This document shows, in pieces, positions 36,485 through 48,323 of a stretch of DNA of 64,000 nt. Made by a program: the position numbers and the translations under genes. A model generated the notes under the pieces. That model was given only the letters and a program-made list of their open reading frames with translations, was not told the DNA's origin and did no database searches. Position 1 is the first letter of the stretch; the number at the start of each line of letters is the position of its first letter. This DNA comes from Ctenosaura bakeri (Eukaryota > Chordata > Lepidosauria > Squamata > Iguanidae), in the NCBI GenBank assembly GCA_948474755.1, contig CAOLHI010000559.1:1-64000 (forward strand), read 5' to 3'.

Positions 36485-36680
36485 ATATTTTATTATTATC
36501 ATAGTTATATGGCTCCTTTTTCATTCAAGGGACTCTATCCTTACAAAAACACTGTGGTTAGGTTAGGCTGGAAGTGAGTGACTAACCCAAAGTCACCCAG
36601 TGGGTTTTATGGCCAAGTGGGAGATTAGGTTCTTGATTCCCCAAATCTGAGACCAGGAACCCAACCACTATACTTAGGGC
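36485..36680 (-). mobile_element. MIR/CORE-like SINE relic
   Basis: On the plus strand: 'gtgactaacccaaagtcacc', then 'gtgggagattagg', then 'ccaaccactata'. This is the order of a MIR-type SINE read in reverse, with the tRNA-like head at the right. It is diverged and old. Confidence 0.55.
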
Positions 36681-36846
36681 TGGAAAATAAAATTTTCCTT
36701 CAGTTACCCAAGTTTTTAGAACTTCAGAGAGTGAGACACTGTAAATTGTTCATGTGCAGAAATATTATATTCAGATGCACATCTAGCATACACAGCGCCT
36801 AGGGCAAGCATGGAAGTTGTGCCCAAATCTCCCAGGGCCACCACCG

Positions 36847-36872
36847 TCTCCTCCTCCTCCTCCTCTACTGCT
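36847..36872. repeat. Short (CTC)n run
   Basis: A short trinucleotide run that opens Ser- and Glu-rich frames on the two strands. Confidence 0.7.
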
Positions 36873-36974
36873 TCCAGCACTGCTTTTTTGCACCCCACTG
36901 GCATTGGTGCCCAGGGTACATGCCCTACTTGCCCCACACTAGATATGCTTCTGCTTATATTTGCTGTGTTTGCA

Positions 36975-39065
36975 TCTAACTTTTATAGAATTGTAGAATC
37001 ATAGAAATGTAGAGTTGGAAGAGACCACACGGGCCATCCAGTCCAATCCCCTGCCATGCAGGAACACCCTCAAAGCACTCCCGACAGATGGCCATCTAGC
37101 CTCTGCTTAAAAACCTCCAAAGAAGGAGACTCCACTACACTCCAAGGCAGCATCTTCTGCTGCTGGACAGCCCTGACTGTCAGGAAGTTCTTCCTGAGGT
37201 TCAGGTGGAATCTCTTCTGCAGCTTGAATCCATTGCTCCTTGTCCTTGTGATAACGGAAGCCTCTATCAGAGCTGCTGCTGATGAGCAGCAGCTGTTGGG
37301 CCCTGTTGCTCAGAGTGGAGATGAGTCCTGCAGCTCAAGAGCTCCCCCTGCTGCCATGGACCAAGCAGACTCAGACGTTCCTCTGCCTGCTCCTTTAGGG
37401 CAACAGGGATCCGATTCTGAAGATGCCTTGGAGCCTGTGCCAATCAGCCCACAAACAAGGTGGAGACTCAAGAGAGCTGAGCAAAGGGAGGCTCAAGAAG
37501 TGGTGACCGGCCACACCTGTGCCTGAGCTATATAACTACCTGCCTGGAAGCCTTCCTTTGCTTGTGGCAAAATTCTTTTAAGCCCCCCTTTTGCCTGTTC
37601 CTTGCTCCCAGCACCTGGTTCCTGCTACCTTGAATTGATCTCTTGACCCTTGGTGTTTGGAACTCTGACTATGGCTTTCACTTGATCCTCTGGTAAATGA
37701 ACTCCCTTGTGTAAAGTGCTTGCTTGTCTCCTCCTGGCTGTACTTTGCTGGCTCTCACACTCCCTTCTCTGGGCTGGCTCACTGCCCAGGCCTCTGACCT
37801 TGACAGTCCTGGTCTCTGGAGCAGCAGAAAACAAGCCCTCTCCCTCCTCTACATGGCATCCCTTCAAATATTTAAACATGGCTATCATGTCCCCTTTAAC
37901 TTTCTCTTCTGCAGACTAAACATACCCAGCTCTCTAAGTCTATCCTTATAGAGCATGGATTCCAAGCCCCTCACCATTTTAGTCACCCTCCTCTGGACTT
38001 GCTCCAGCTTGACCATGTCCTTCTTGAATTGGGGTGCCCAGAACTGGACATAGTATTCAAGATGAGGTCTAACCAAAGCAGAGTAGAGTGGTACCAGTAC
38101 CTCCCTCGATCTAGACACCATACTCCTATTGATGCAGCCGAGAATTCCATTGGCTTTCTTGGCTGTCGCATCACACTGCTGACTCATGTTCAGCTTGTGG
38201 TCTTATGAAGACTCCTAGATCCCTTTCACACGTACTGCTATCCAGCCACATGTTCCCCCATCCTATATTTCTGTATTCCATTTTTTCTACCTAAGTGTAG
38301 GACCTTACACTTCTCTCTGTTGAATCTCATTTTGTTCGCCTTGGCCCAGCTCTCCAATTTATCCAGGTCATTTTGAATTTAGTTCCTGTCCTCTGGCGTA
38401 TTAGCAACCCCTCCCAATTTGGTATCATCTGCAAATTTGATGAGCATGCCCTCTATTCCTTCATACAAGTCATTGATAAAAATATTGAACAGCACTGGGC
38501 CCAGGACAGAACCCTGTGGCACCCCACTAGTCACTTCTCTCCAGGATGAAAAGCAGCCATTCGTGATCACCCTTTGGGTTCAGTTCGTCAACCAATTACA
38601 AATCCAACTAACAGTAGCCCTGTCTAGCCCGGATTTTACTAGCTTCTTTGCAAGAATGTCATGGGGAACTTTGTCAAAGGCCTTACTGAAATCGAGATAT
38701 GCTACATCCACAGCATTCCCTTCATCTATCAAGCTAGTAACTCTATCATAAAAAGAGATCAGATTAGTCTGGCATGACTTATTTTTGAGAAATCCATGTT
38801 GACTTCTTGTGATTACCGCATTGCTTTCTAAGTGATTAGAAACTGACTGCTTAATGATCTGCTCCAGGATCTTTCCAGGTACTGATGTCAGGCTGACTGG
38901 GCGATAATTATTTGGGTCCTCTTTTTTTCCCTTCTTGAAGATGGGGACAACATTTGCCCTCTTCCAGTCTGCTGGAACTTCTCCTGTCCTCCAAGATTTC
39001 TCAAAGATTATAGCTAGCGGTTCTGAAATGACCTCTGCCAGTTCTTTGCCAGCTCCTTTTCTTTG
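36975..39065 (-). mobile_element. 5'-truncated CR1 LINE with reverse transcriptase remnant
   Basis: The 3' end of the element lies at the left, where 'atagaatcatagaaatgtag' and 'gttggaagagacca' begin the CR1 3' region in reverse. On the minus strand, reading leftwards from about 39065, the protein has the CR1 reverse transcriptase order. First come NYRPVSLTSV-like and QHGF-like motifs, then DFSKAFDKVPH (catalytic block A). Next are [29 protein letters not shown] (catalytic Asp pair) and the C-terminal [15 protein letters not shown] with QVQRRVTKM. Frame changes and a small deletion near 38205 break the frame. The 5' half (endonuclease) is missing, as is usual for CR1. A solo LTR splits its 3' part at 37247-37805. 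Confidence 0.93.
37247..37805 (+). mobile_element. Solo LTR, 559 bp, nested in CR1
   Basis: It begins TGTGATAACGG and ends GACCTTGACA. Perfect GTCCT duplications flank it (37242-37246 and 37806-37810). Taking it out restores the usual CR1 text 'ttgtcctggtctctgg' around the site. A TATA-like CTATATAACT at about 37527-37536 gives the plus orientation. It has no internal region, so it is a recombined solo copy, younger than its CR1 host. A 156-codon frame at 37056-37526 crosses the junction and is not a gene. Confidence 0.88.
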
Positions 39066-39257
39066 AGTGCTTCAAGTGTATTTCTATATGGTCAATTGAA
39101 GTGTTAAGTCACTGCAATGCTAGAAATTTAGGGACTGAAGGAAAATTTCTTGTGCAGTAGGAGAATTCAAATCTGGGGAAGAAATATCCTACCCCCTTGA
39201 AGCTATGTTCCTGTGCAATGTGAGTAAAAAAGTGTACTAATTTAAAGTCTAATATTT

Positions 39258-40415
39258 ATCATACTATACATACTCATGCATAAGTTGACCTCACGGGCAG
39301 GTTTTGGAGCCAAACTTACGGTTTTTGATATGACTTATGGATATGTCAAGGGTCATTCCATGGAGAGGGGAAAGTGCCAGCACCATCTCAGGGAGGCAGC
39401 CTTCCCCTGGCTACCACTGCTGCCATTTCCCTGCCTAGGCCTTCAAAAAGTCCTTTCACCACTCTACTCAGAGAAGAGGATGGTTCTTTTTTTAAAAAAA
39501 ATAAAAGTTAAGGTATAGTATTAATTTTTATATAAAAAAAGGAACAATCTCTTTCTCTGGCTAGAGTGAGGAAAAGTGTGTCAGAGATGGTTGGACCAAA
39601 CCTCTAGAAAATACTTTGTGAAGCAAATGTAAATGTCATGTTCCTTTAATTGTTTTAACTGCGAAGTGCACCTGTGGAAAGGAATGTGACTCAACCTGAG
39701 TTTGTGCTGAGTCATGCTGATGAGCACCAAGTGCAGACAATACAAGGGTTGGCCAGGATTGGCTAGGTGTCTGTATAAAGGTAGCACAATCCCAGCCAAC
39801 ACCACACACATTGTCTGAAGTGTGTCTGCTGGGGGCTCTGCCGGAAAGAGCAAGCTAGATATGCTGGATTGCCATCTGGACTTTGTAAATATTGTGTATA
39901 TGTTTTAACAAAGAATAAAGAGCCTCCATATTGGAAGATTACAACTTGGAGTGGGTGAGTGGCTTAGTGTATGTGCTGCTAATGGTGTTCTCTGCTGCTA
40001 GGCACACTTGCATAGCTGTGCATAGCTATGTCTGCTAATCTATCATGAGTTTTTCCTTGACCAGCTATTTTTGCTTTTTCCCCCCTTTTGTGTTTTTGGG
40101 GGACAAAGTGGGAGCTTACTGAAAAAGCCACAGACTCCTCTACTCTCTTGGTGATCCTTTGATGGGAAGGACCATTTCCCCACCCAGGCATTGAAAAAGG
40201 CAGAAGTGGTGCTGTGGCAGAGAGAGAAGATGAGGGTTGGTGCTTGTTTTAGATCTCCTGGGATGAACTACACTTTTGCCTTTCATAACTTTACACAGAG
40301 AAGTTCCTTTTTTATAGGAGTTACAGTACTTACATTGACCTGTGGATAAATCAACCCAAGTTTTTTTGGTCAATTTTTTGACTAACATTTTTAGACTTAT
40401 ACAGGAGAATATACA
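39258..40415. mobile_element. DNA transposon relic with 'ATACTC..TATAAGT' ends, split by insert
   Basis: The left end (ATACTCATGCATAAGTTGAC, 39268-39287) is the approximate inverse of the right end ('gacttatacaggagaatata', 40393-40412). A second internal pair, 'tatggatatgtcaag' and 'ctgtggataaatcaac', supports one element. The middle holds an LTR-like insert and, at 40130-40260, sequence related to the tandem block at 33.2-33.6 kb. Confidence 0.55.
39634..40010 (+). mobile_element. LTR-like insert, edges uncertain
   Basis: A TATA-like TGTATAAAGG (39771-39780) and, 135 bp on, AATAAAGAGCC (39912-39922) have LTR spacing, and the stretch interrupts the surrounding DNA element. I could not find a convincing pair of target duplications, so both ends are approximate. 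Confidence 0.45.
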
Positions 40416-42376
40416 GTATGCTAAGTCTTCCAGGAAAAAGAAAAATGGGAGAAGGTATTGCAAATTTGTCATATGTGTTTATAATCTGTGGCAACTGCTA
40501 TTGAGTGGACAAGAAATGTTTCCCATACTATGGTCCTGTGATTTTAGAAAACAGACTTATGAGGAACAAGGTTCAATACACGGTCACACCATGCATTGAA
40601 AGAATATCACATGTTATATGATGCCTTTTTTACCAATTAACTATGACCCATGGACTGAATAGTATGATATATAACTATGATTTTATTTTTATAATTGTTG
40701 TTGTACACTGTGCATACCTATCTGTTACAGGTGGGAACTGCTCTATTTGTACATGTTGGTGTTGCAATCAAAAAATAAAATGGCCCAAAATACTGAGACT
40801 GTTGAATTCAAAGAAAAACCATTCCATTTCAGATCTTTTTTTTTTCAAATAAATGAAGGAGCTGTCTGAATGTTCCTTTGGTCTGTCTTCTCCCTTTCTC
40901 TGTGACCCCACTGTATGTTTATAGGGGCATCAGTGAAACCCACCTACTCTAAGGATATTTTGCGTCTTTGTGTAAGGTATCTGGATGAAACTAATGATTC
41001 TCTAAGGTTTGCTTTTGAGATTGGTATGCTCTTTTTTGAATAGCTTCCCTATCTTTGCTCATTTGTAATAATTTCCATATCACTGGATAGATTATCTGTT
41101 CCTTGCTGCGTGGTATCAGTGGTTAACACCCAAAAGATAATGCTTTGAAAAGAAGATAAAGTGGAAAAGAGAAGCAGGTGGAGAGAGAGAACTACATTAA
41201 AATTTTGCTGTAGGCAAAATGAATAGTTTTCTATATTAATGAAATTAGATAGCGAGGCTGCTGTCTGATACCTTACATTCTTGGTAGGAAACCCAGATGA
41301 ACTCAGTGGGACTGTCTCTTCAGTAAATATGTATAGAATTGTACCGGAAGAATCAATTTTCTGGGATTTAAAATTAATTTTTGTACATCAAGAATATGAT
41401 GAAGCTCACTACAGTAATGAATATCAATAAATGTAGGATCAATATGCATTTATCATTTATTGCTCCAAAATCCATATCCAAATCTTAGAAAATCCAAGTG
41501 AAATAAACAGAGTAGATCTGGTCAATATGCAACTTGCTGAATTTAGCAGACAACTATAAAGAAAGGTCAGGTTAATTCCTGACTCTCTTGACTGTTTTAA
41601 TGTCTTGAGATACTGTTAGGTCTTGAAGTGGAAGCACCAGAGCAGAAGAGAGTGCAGTAGTTGTATATATTAAGAAAATGATCAAAAACTAATAATGTAG
41701 TGGCACTACATTTCTTAAAAAAAACCCTACCTTATCATCTGTGTACATTATTGTCCTGTACAAATGAACCAGGAGAAAACTGCCCTAGCTTCAATATGTA
41801 AAACCTCTTGAGATCTAAAACTATGTTTTATCCAGAAACAGTTGATGTTTGTGGTATATTGGACACCATTACACTTTTTTATAAATAAACTGACCTCTTC
41901 AGCTAAATGTGCGTAATATAATTCAGATAATTCTCCCTTGTGACATATGATGTGGGTGTGTTCAGTGATTACCTGTTTTTGTTTAGACACGTTAACAACA
42001 CATTTTATTTGTTTTACAGGAATCTTTGGTATTTGTAGATGTATAAATTGTTTTAAATGACTTTCCTGTGGGGTGGAATTGTACTGACAGTGAACCTTTC
42101 CAAGGTAAATAATACTATTTATTTCTTCTGCTCAGTGGCCAGAAGATTTTACAGCTTTACTTAATCTTGAATGTGCATTTCATAGACATCAATTGCAAGG
42201 AAATAAGTTTATGGAAACATAGTCTGTTTATATTAACGCATATACCCAGAACTTTTTTTCTGTCTTTTTCTTTTTCAGAGAATGAAAAGAGTCATCATGC
42301 CCACTGACCATTTCCCCCTTCCTTTTGATCCATGTGGAAACCAATTACATTGTAAAGCACAGTCTTCAGGATAGCA
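40416..42376. other. No gene recognised
   Basis: AT-rich sequence. The frames at 40643-40852 and 41748-41990 have no recognisable domain. Confidence 0.4.
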
Positions 42377-42534
42377 CACAAATTGCTCCACTCCAATGGG
42401 GCTTGGGTAAAATAGTTTGCAAAATTTAGAAGTTCTTCTGTGCCAAGTGTAGAAGGCCTTCATATAATTAGGTGGGATTAATTTCTGAAAATGTGAGTAG
42501 AAGCCATAGGATCATGCTGTGTGCTGTCTTCAGG
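42377..42534 (+). repeat. Unassigned repeat, copy 1 of 2
   Basis: About 160 bp matches 45717-45881 in the same orientation with few gaps. It includes an identical stretch that runs from 'taattaggtgggattaattt' through 'ctgaaaatgtgagta'. I cannot assign it to a known repeat class, and no open frame is shared. Confidence 0.8.
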
Positions 42535-42870
42535 ATATCACAAGAGATTATGAAGCTCTGGGTAGGAAGCTCAAGGACCCTGATGCACAGGTTGTCATTT
42601 TGTCTGTCCTCCCAGTTGAGGGACAGTGACCAGGAAGGGAGAAAAGAATAGTGGAAGTAAACACAGTGGTGTAGCAAGAGCTTTTCCCACCCAGGGTGGT
42701 CCCCTGACTTTTCTGCCCCCTCAATACACACCCAAAATCCATGCATCGTTGTTGTGATCATCATCATCTCCTCCTCCTCACACAGACACCCTACTTCTCC
42801 TTACACATCCCTCTACCCTACTGGTAAGGAGGAAATCAAATGGGAAAATCAATTGTCTCTTTAGCCAGGG

Positions 42871-43830
42871 TGTCGGCGGCTGGGCGGGGCCGGGCAGGCT
42901 AGGGACAGGCTTGAACCGGGATACGCCTCAGAAGCCAGCAGTTCAACAGCAAAGCAAAGCAGGTCTTACAGCAGGCAAAAACACGGAATGAAAAGACAGG
43001 GTTTCCTCACCCGGATCAACGAAGAGATGGCTGGCTGGCAAGACTTCTGGACGGGGACTCGACTGGAACAAGACACGGCTCGCACGGGCAATCCACGGAG
43101 ATCCAACGGTTGTTGCTCTGTGCTGAACTCGGCTCCCTCCTGGTCTTAAGTAGGAGCCTGGTACCGGTGCCAGCCAATCCGGGGGTTGTTGCGCAGCTGG
43201 GAGCCCTCAGCTGGGCTCACAGCTGAGCGTCATCAGCCAGCTGCGAGCCCTCAGCCTGCAGCTGACGCTCCAGCAGCTGGCAGAAGCGGCGAGCAGCCTC
43301 CTTGGCTTGCTGCCGCTGCAGGAACGTGGTAGGGAGGCCGACGGGCTCCTCCGGATTGGGCCCATGGGTGGGCTGTGGCCCAGAGTGGCGCCTGGGCCCC
43401 GCCTACCCCGGGCACACGCCCGGTCGGCCTCCCCCGGTGCCGACGGCTTCGGCGTCGTCTGGGCAGCTCCCCTCCACGGCGATGGCTCCGTTGGCGTTCC
43501 CAACGGCGGCGGCGGTGTCCCCGGTGAGTTCCACGGTGGCAGCAGGGCTGGCGAGGTCCGGGCAGCTTCCCACGGTGGCGGAGGCCCCTCCGGCCTCATC
43601 CTCGGCAGCGGCGGTTGCAACAGCCCCGGGGCGGCCGTCCGTGGCGGCGGGAGAGTCCGTGGCCTCCTCTGCGGCGGCCTCGACCGTCCGGGCAGCCGAT
43701 CCCGGCACCGGAGGCCTCCGTCGTGACTCGCGAGGAGTCCAGGTCATCCTCCGCCTCAGGAGCCGCGTCTGCGGTGGCTTCCGCGGCTCCGGAGGGGCCG
43801 GCCGGGCCGGCCAGGCCGGAGCCCCCGACA
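42871..43830 (-). mobile_element. GC-rich solo LTR, 960 bp
   Basis: The ends are TGTCGGCGGC and AGCCCCCGACA, an inverted TGTCGG/CCGACA pair. They are flanked by perfect CAGGG duplications (42866-42870 and 43831-43835). On the minus strand a TATA-like TACTTAAGACC (complement near 43143-43153) is followed by about 270 bp to the end, fitting an R-U5 region. The other side is a very GC-rich, repeat-laden stretch of 600 bp. The reading frames of 103-214 codons on both strands are Ala/Gly/Pro-rich composition artefacts. It could instead be a short element with captured sequence inside. Confidence 0.8.
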
Positions 43831-44107
43831 CAGGGTTATTACTGCATGATGGTGGTGGCGGCGGCGACAATAGTGAAGGGAAAGGAGGATATTACCAGAT
43901 TCCTTCTGGGAATGAAAAAGGGCTAATTTGCAACACATTGGGATGAGAAAGCAGCTAGTTAAGGACCAAGTCATGCAGTAACAGGGGTCCTGGACCAGGA
44001 ACAATGTGTGGCTTTAGCGAAATGATGACTTTATGCCATAACGGCCTTACTATCAAGAAAATGTGTATAGAGGTAAAACCTTAGTATAACTCATGGGTGG
44101 GAATCAT

Positions 44108-44213
44108 ATGGTTCTCCACAGGTTGTTGGACTGCAACTCCAAGCATTTCTCACCATTAGCTGTACTAGCTAGGGCTTCTGGGACTTGTAGTCCAACAACA
44201 TCTGGAGGGCTGC
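44108..44213. mobile_element. Small foldback repeat
   Basis: 'tgttggactgcaactcc' and 'gggacttgtagtccaaca' are inverse copies around a 50-bp centre. This 'ttggactacaactcc' foldback is common in squamate genomes. It is probably a MITE, with class unassigned. A worn copy may lie at 45900-45990. Confidence 0.6.
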
Positions 44214-44322
44214 ATGAATCCCAGCCGTGGTCTAACTGAACACTTTGAGATTTGCTTCCAAGTAAACAATGTAAAGGCATATCATTAACTACTAAAGTCA
44301 AAATCATTTGTGACATAATATT

Positions 44323-44720
44323 CTTGATTTTTATATGGGTGTGAAAGTTGAATGCTGAAGAAAGCTGGAAAGAAGAAAATTGACTCCTTTGAAATGTGGA
44401 GCTGGAAAAGAATTCTGTGGATCCCATGGGCTGCCAAAAAGAGACAAATGAATGAATCTAAAGGCAAATCAAGTCTAAGCCCTCATTAGAAGCCAAGATG
44501 ATTAAACTAAAGGTATTATTCTTTGGTCATATCATGAGATGGCATGATTAACTGGAGAAATCAATAATGTTCAGTAAAGTGGAAGGCAGTAGGAAAAGAG
44601 GAAGACCATATTATTCAATAAAGGAAGCCATAGCTGTGAATTTGCAAGACCTAAACAGCACTGTTGACAACTGGGACTCATGAAGGTTTCTTATTCATCG
44701 GGCTGATTTAATGTCAAATA
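44323..44720 (+). mobile_element. Bov-B/RTE LINE fragment, C-terminal coding part
   Basis: From 44346 the plus strand reads ES*-MLKKAGKKKIDSFEMW, matching the conserved 'SWTLKKADRKKIDAFE' end of the Bov-B polyprotein. Further on, after frame changes, come segments equivalent to 'KLQYFGHLMRR' ('ttctttggtcatatcatgag') and the 'G..EGSRKRGRP' tail ('gtaggaaaagaggaagacc'). Stops and frameshifts make it inactive. Bov-B-type LINEs are the likely mobiliser of the Sauria-type SINEs in this window. Confidence 0.8.
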
Positions 44721-45170
44721 ACAATGAACATGAAGCAACGCTTGTGTCTTAATGAAGCACCACAGAAAATTAAGCACCAAAGTCTATTGATTAAATCCCT
44801 TTCTGTGCAATTCACTTTAATTGTATTATCATTTCATTAATTAATAGTATGGGATATAACATACACCATGGGCACATCTTTTAAAGAAGTTTATAGGAAA
44901 GAAAAACTATGACCTTGAATATCCCTGAGAGGCAGAAAAATCTAAGTTTAAAAGGAGCTAAAAGGAGGGTGAAAAGAAGCAAACAACTATGTTCACTGAA
45001 AAATAGAGCATGCTATGCATCAGATGCGACCATTTTATTCTGGTACCTTGCACACAGACACACACACACACCTACACCTCTCTCTGAAAAACAATCGGAG
45101 AAATTTAATTGAATTTAAAAAATTCTTCCAAGATCCTTTCTCACTCTATTAAGAACATAGTTAAATATCT

Positions 45171-45250
45171 TTCTATATATCACTGAAACTTGATAGCCCA
45201 TTATAAAATTCCTTCCTATATATCACTGAAACTTGATAGCTAATTATAAA
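45171..45250 (+). repeat. Imperfect ~45-bp tandem duplication
   Basis: 'ctatatatcactgaaacttg' followed by 'atagc' occurs twice in tandem, with small differences around 'ccattataaaattcc' and 'taattataaaaat'. Confidence 0.8.
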
Positions 45251-45544
45251 AATATACATGTATAACAGAGTGCATACTTTTGAAGGTGAATGCATTAGGC
45301 AGTTGGAAGAAAATAAGTTACTTTGTCATTCAGGAGGATGGCCAGTTTTATCTTAGAAAGGACTCTAGTAGTATATGGATAAGGAAGAAACCCGAAGGAG
45401 GAAAAAGATCTGCTTCCATCACATCAAACATCCTCTTAGCATGGTTGTCTGCTCTGATAACAAGTTTTTGGACATTATAGAAATGCTAAAAATATTATGG
45501 ATCCTTAGACTATGAGTCCTTCTTAAGATTCTTCAAAATGTATT

Positions 45545-45716
45545 ATTAATACTATTATTCATTTATTAGTTACATTTATATCTTACCTAGCATTCAATGA
45601 TCTTGTGGTGGCATACTCAGTTGTCCCCTTCCCTACTATATTCTCACAACATCCTTATGAAGTAGATCACCTTGACAGAAAATAACTGGCTCAGGGAACT
45701 CTCAAATCTCAGGTCA
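45545..45716 (-). mobile_element. MIR/CORE-like SINE relic
   Basis: 'tcacaacatccttatgaagt' followed by 'ctggctcagggaactctc' is the body of a MIR-like SINE in reverse. It ends where the unassigned repeat copy begins. Confidence 0.4.
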
Positions 45717-45881
45717 GCACACTAATTGTTCCATTCCAATTGGGCTTGATTAAAATAGTTTGCACAATTTAGAAGTTTTCCTGTGCTAAATTTAGAAGAT
45801 CTTTATCTAATTAGGTGGGATTAATTTCTGAAAATGTGAGTAAAACCCATAGGATCATATTGTGTGTTGTCTTCTAGAAAA
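45717..45881 (+). repeat. Unassigned repeat, copy 2 of 2
   Basis: Collinear with 42377-42534. The sequences outside the shared block differ, so the unit has defined edges of about 160 bp. Confidence 0.8.
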
Positions 45882-46978
45882 GGTATTTCTCACACCAGGG
45901 CTTTGGAATATATGGCTCTCCAGGTATTTTGGGCAACAACCCCCATAATTCTTTACCTTTGGTTCTGCTGGCTGGGATTTCTTGGAGCTTACCTCTAAAA
46001 CATTTTGATGAGCTCACACCCCTAATCTATTTGTTCTAAATTGTTCACACTCACAGAACTCACAGTACTCACAGAAGAGGAAAAAGAGAGAGATAGACAC
46101 AGAGAATCAGAGAGAAAGATAGAAAATGCTGTATTGGCTATGATCAGACAATTCAACATAACAGGAAAACTAGATGGCTGCATTGTTTTGTCTCAAATTA
46201 TTGTGATAGACAAAGAACTTCTTCAAACATTTAAAGAACTCCTGAGTTCAGTCAATTTTTCTAAATTTCTGTCTGCACTTTCAGTGTTAGGTTTTGGATA
46301 AGAACAAGCCTGCAAAAAAAATAAAATAAAATAAAAGACCCTTTCCTAATAAACCCAGTTTTTCAGTACATTGTGGCTTCTCAGTTCATGATTTATGGTA
46401 CATCTCAAAAGAACTAACAGGAAACCTGGTAAGGGAACTGAGTTACTGCTGATAACAGGAATGACCATCCAGTTATGGTGATCTTACATGATATTACACG
46501 ACAATTACCATTTGCTTCTTTGGTTACTGGACTGATAACAAGTAATTGCTACTATAGAGCAGCAACATTTTTTCTCATGACAAAAATTAATGGTGTAAAC
46601 AGCATGATTTATTATCAGGCAAAGCTCTCCATATACCTGACCCATCTCAACTAGTAGTGGTGTGTGTGTGTGTAGCTCTGTCACTTTGCTGTACACCTCC
46701 TAACTTATGATATGACAGGATGGGCTATAATGCCAGAATACATTATCATATGATTGGATGCACACTTATTTAGCTCTCCTAGATGGGTCCTGATACACTT
46801 AGGTTTAGTGTTTTGAGGAGGGCAAATGTAAATTCCTGTAGCTGTCAGGTAGAGAACATGAAAGCAAAATCACAGCGTTGTGACGCAAAAGCTTGGTTGA
46901 ATACAAATACAAGACTTCCGAGGAAAATTCACTGCACATTTCCTTTTGTGAAATCCTAGCTAACTCTGAGCCAAGATG
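45882..46978. other. No gene recognised
   Basis: A small A-rich run lies at 46314-46336. The 86-codon frame at 46041-46301 has a Glu/Arg-rich start from purine-rich DNA and no domain. Confidence 0.4.

Positions 46979-47024
<46 letters not shown>
46979..47024. repeat. (GT)n(GA)n microsatellite
   Basis: About 14 GT units run directly into about 9 GA units. Confidence 0.95.
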
Positions 47025-47089
47025 ATGTGATATCTGAAGCTTGAAAGGAGAAAGATAAGTATACATATGGCTGTTTAAAATGTCTTTCA

Positions 47090-47245
47090 ATATTTAAAAG
47101 AGTTGTTATGGGTTTTTTAAAAGCTTGTATAATATGTGTGTTTACTGCTTTAAATGTTTTTATCCATTGTAAATTACCTCTAGGGCCTTGCTGACTTGAG
47201 TGAGGATGGACAAAGGCCTTAAATAAAATATAATAAAATACATGG
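47090..47245 (+). repeat. LINE 3'-end-like repeat
   Basis: 'tccattgtaaattacctcta' followed by 'gacaaaggccttaaataaaa' and an AATAAA-like tail resembles the common lizard LINE ends that finish in 'ataaaataataaaa'. The family is uncertain. Confidence 0.35.
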
Positions 47246-48238
47246 CTCATGTGACTGATTGTGCACAACCAGGGAATAAGATTATCTCTGGATACAAACT
47301 CTAACAGGAATACTGTAATTAACCCTCTGAACAAATGTTTAGGATGTTTATAAAATTTCAAATGATATCTTGTAATCATTCTAAGTAAGGAGATCCTACT
47401 AAGGCACCAGAGAATCCTGTACTTAAACCTACATGATACTGTGGATAAGATGAGAAATCTAATTTGTATTGTAGCAAGCACTGACAGTGGCTACAATGCT
47501 AGCAGGGATATTTAGGTGCACAGACAATTACCATCATATCTCATTTAACTTCAAAAGCCAAACTTCTCAGCTTACAGGATTTCAGTAATATCTTGAGACA
47601 GAGGCTTTCTTGAGACAGAGTCTTTCTTGATACAGCAGAATAACTTGCTGGGCATGACCTGACATATGCAAGTATTTTTGCTTCCATGAAGACAATGAGG
47701 TGCCAAAAGTTTTTTTTTTAAATTATGTTATGCACAATTTGTGCAAAAGCATTTCTAAAATCTTTTCCCTCTGTGAAGCGAAGCATATACACACACAGAG
47801 ATAGCAAAAAAGCACAGATTGATTGCTCAAAAAGAGGCAAATAACCTACACAACGTGTCTATTTTTTCATAGTCCTGGCAATAAGTCAGCTGTTACTATA
47901 GTTTTAAATTTCAAACATAAATTTGAAGATGCATAAGTCAGTCTTGCAAATGCACAAATTGTTTCTGAGAAGGTTGCAAGAAATCTTTGCCATTTCTCAG
48001 TATTTTGGGGGGAAGGGGGCAGTGCATTCTCATTTAATGCATTAGCATAGAACAAGTTCAGATTTTTATCCTGTATAAACCCCATATGCCTGGAAAAGCA
48101 ACAGTACTGGCCAGACTTGAAGCAACAGCTCACAGCTAGTGCTACCCATATGCAATTGTCCTGTATGTGAGCCCCTGAAAACCCTCACACCACAACTTAG
48201 GGCTGTTCAAAGATGTCTGATTGGGTGTGAGGCTGGGA
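47246..48238. other. No gene recognised
   Basis: The 173-codon minus-strand frame 46960-47481 begins here and ends in translated microsatellite. I see no domain. Confidence 0.4.
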
Positions 48239-48323
48239 TCATAGAATCATAGATTTGGAAGAGACCACAACGGCCATTGAGTCCAACCCCCTGCCATGCA
48301 GGAACTATCGGGATGCCCTCCAT

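Noticed and set aside
37056..37526. 156-codon plus-strand frame
   Set aside because: It runs from CR1 3' sequence into a solo LTR across an insertion junction, so it cannot be an ancestral gene.
43207..43946. Ala/Gly/Pro-rich frames of 103-214 codons
   Set aside because: They fall in the GC-rich half of a solo LTR with CAGGG duplications, occur in several frames on both strands, and show no domain.
46960..47481. 173-codon minus-strand frame
   Set aside because: Its end is translated GT/GA microsatellite and the rest has no recognisable domain.
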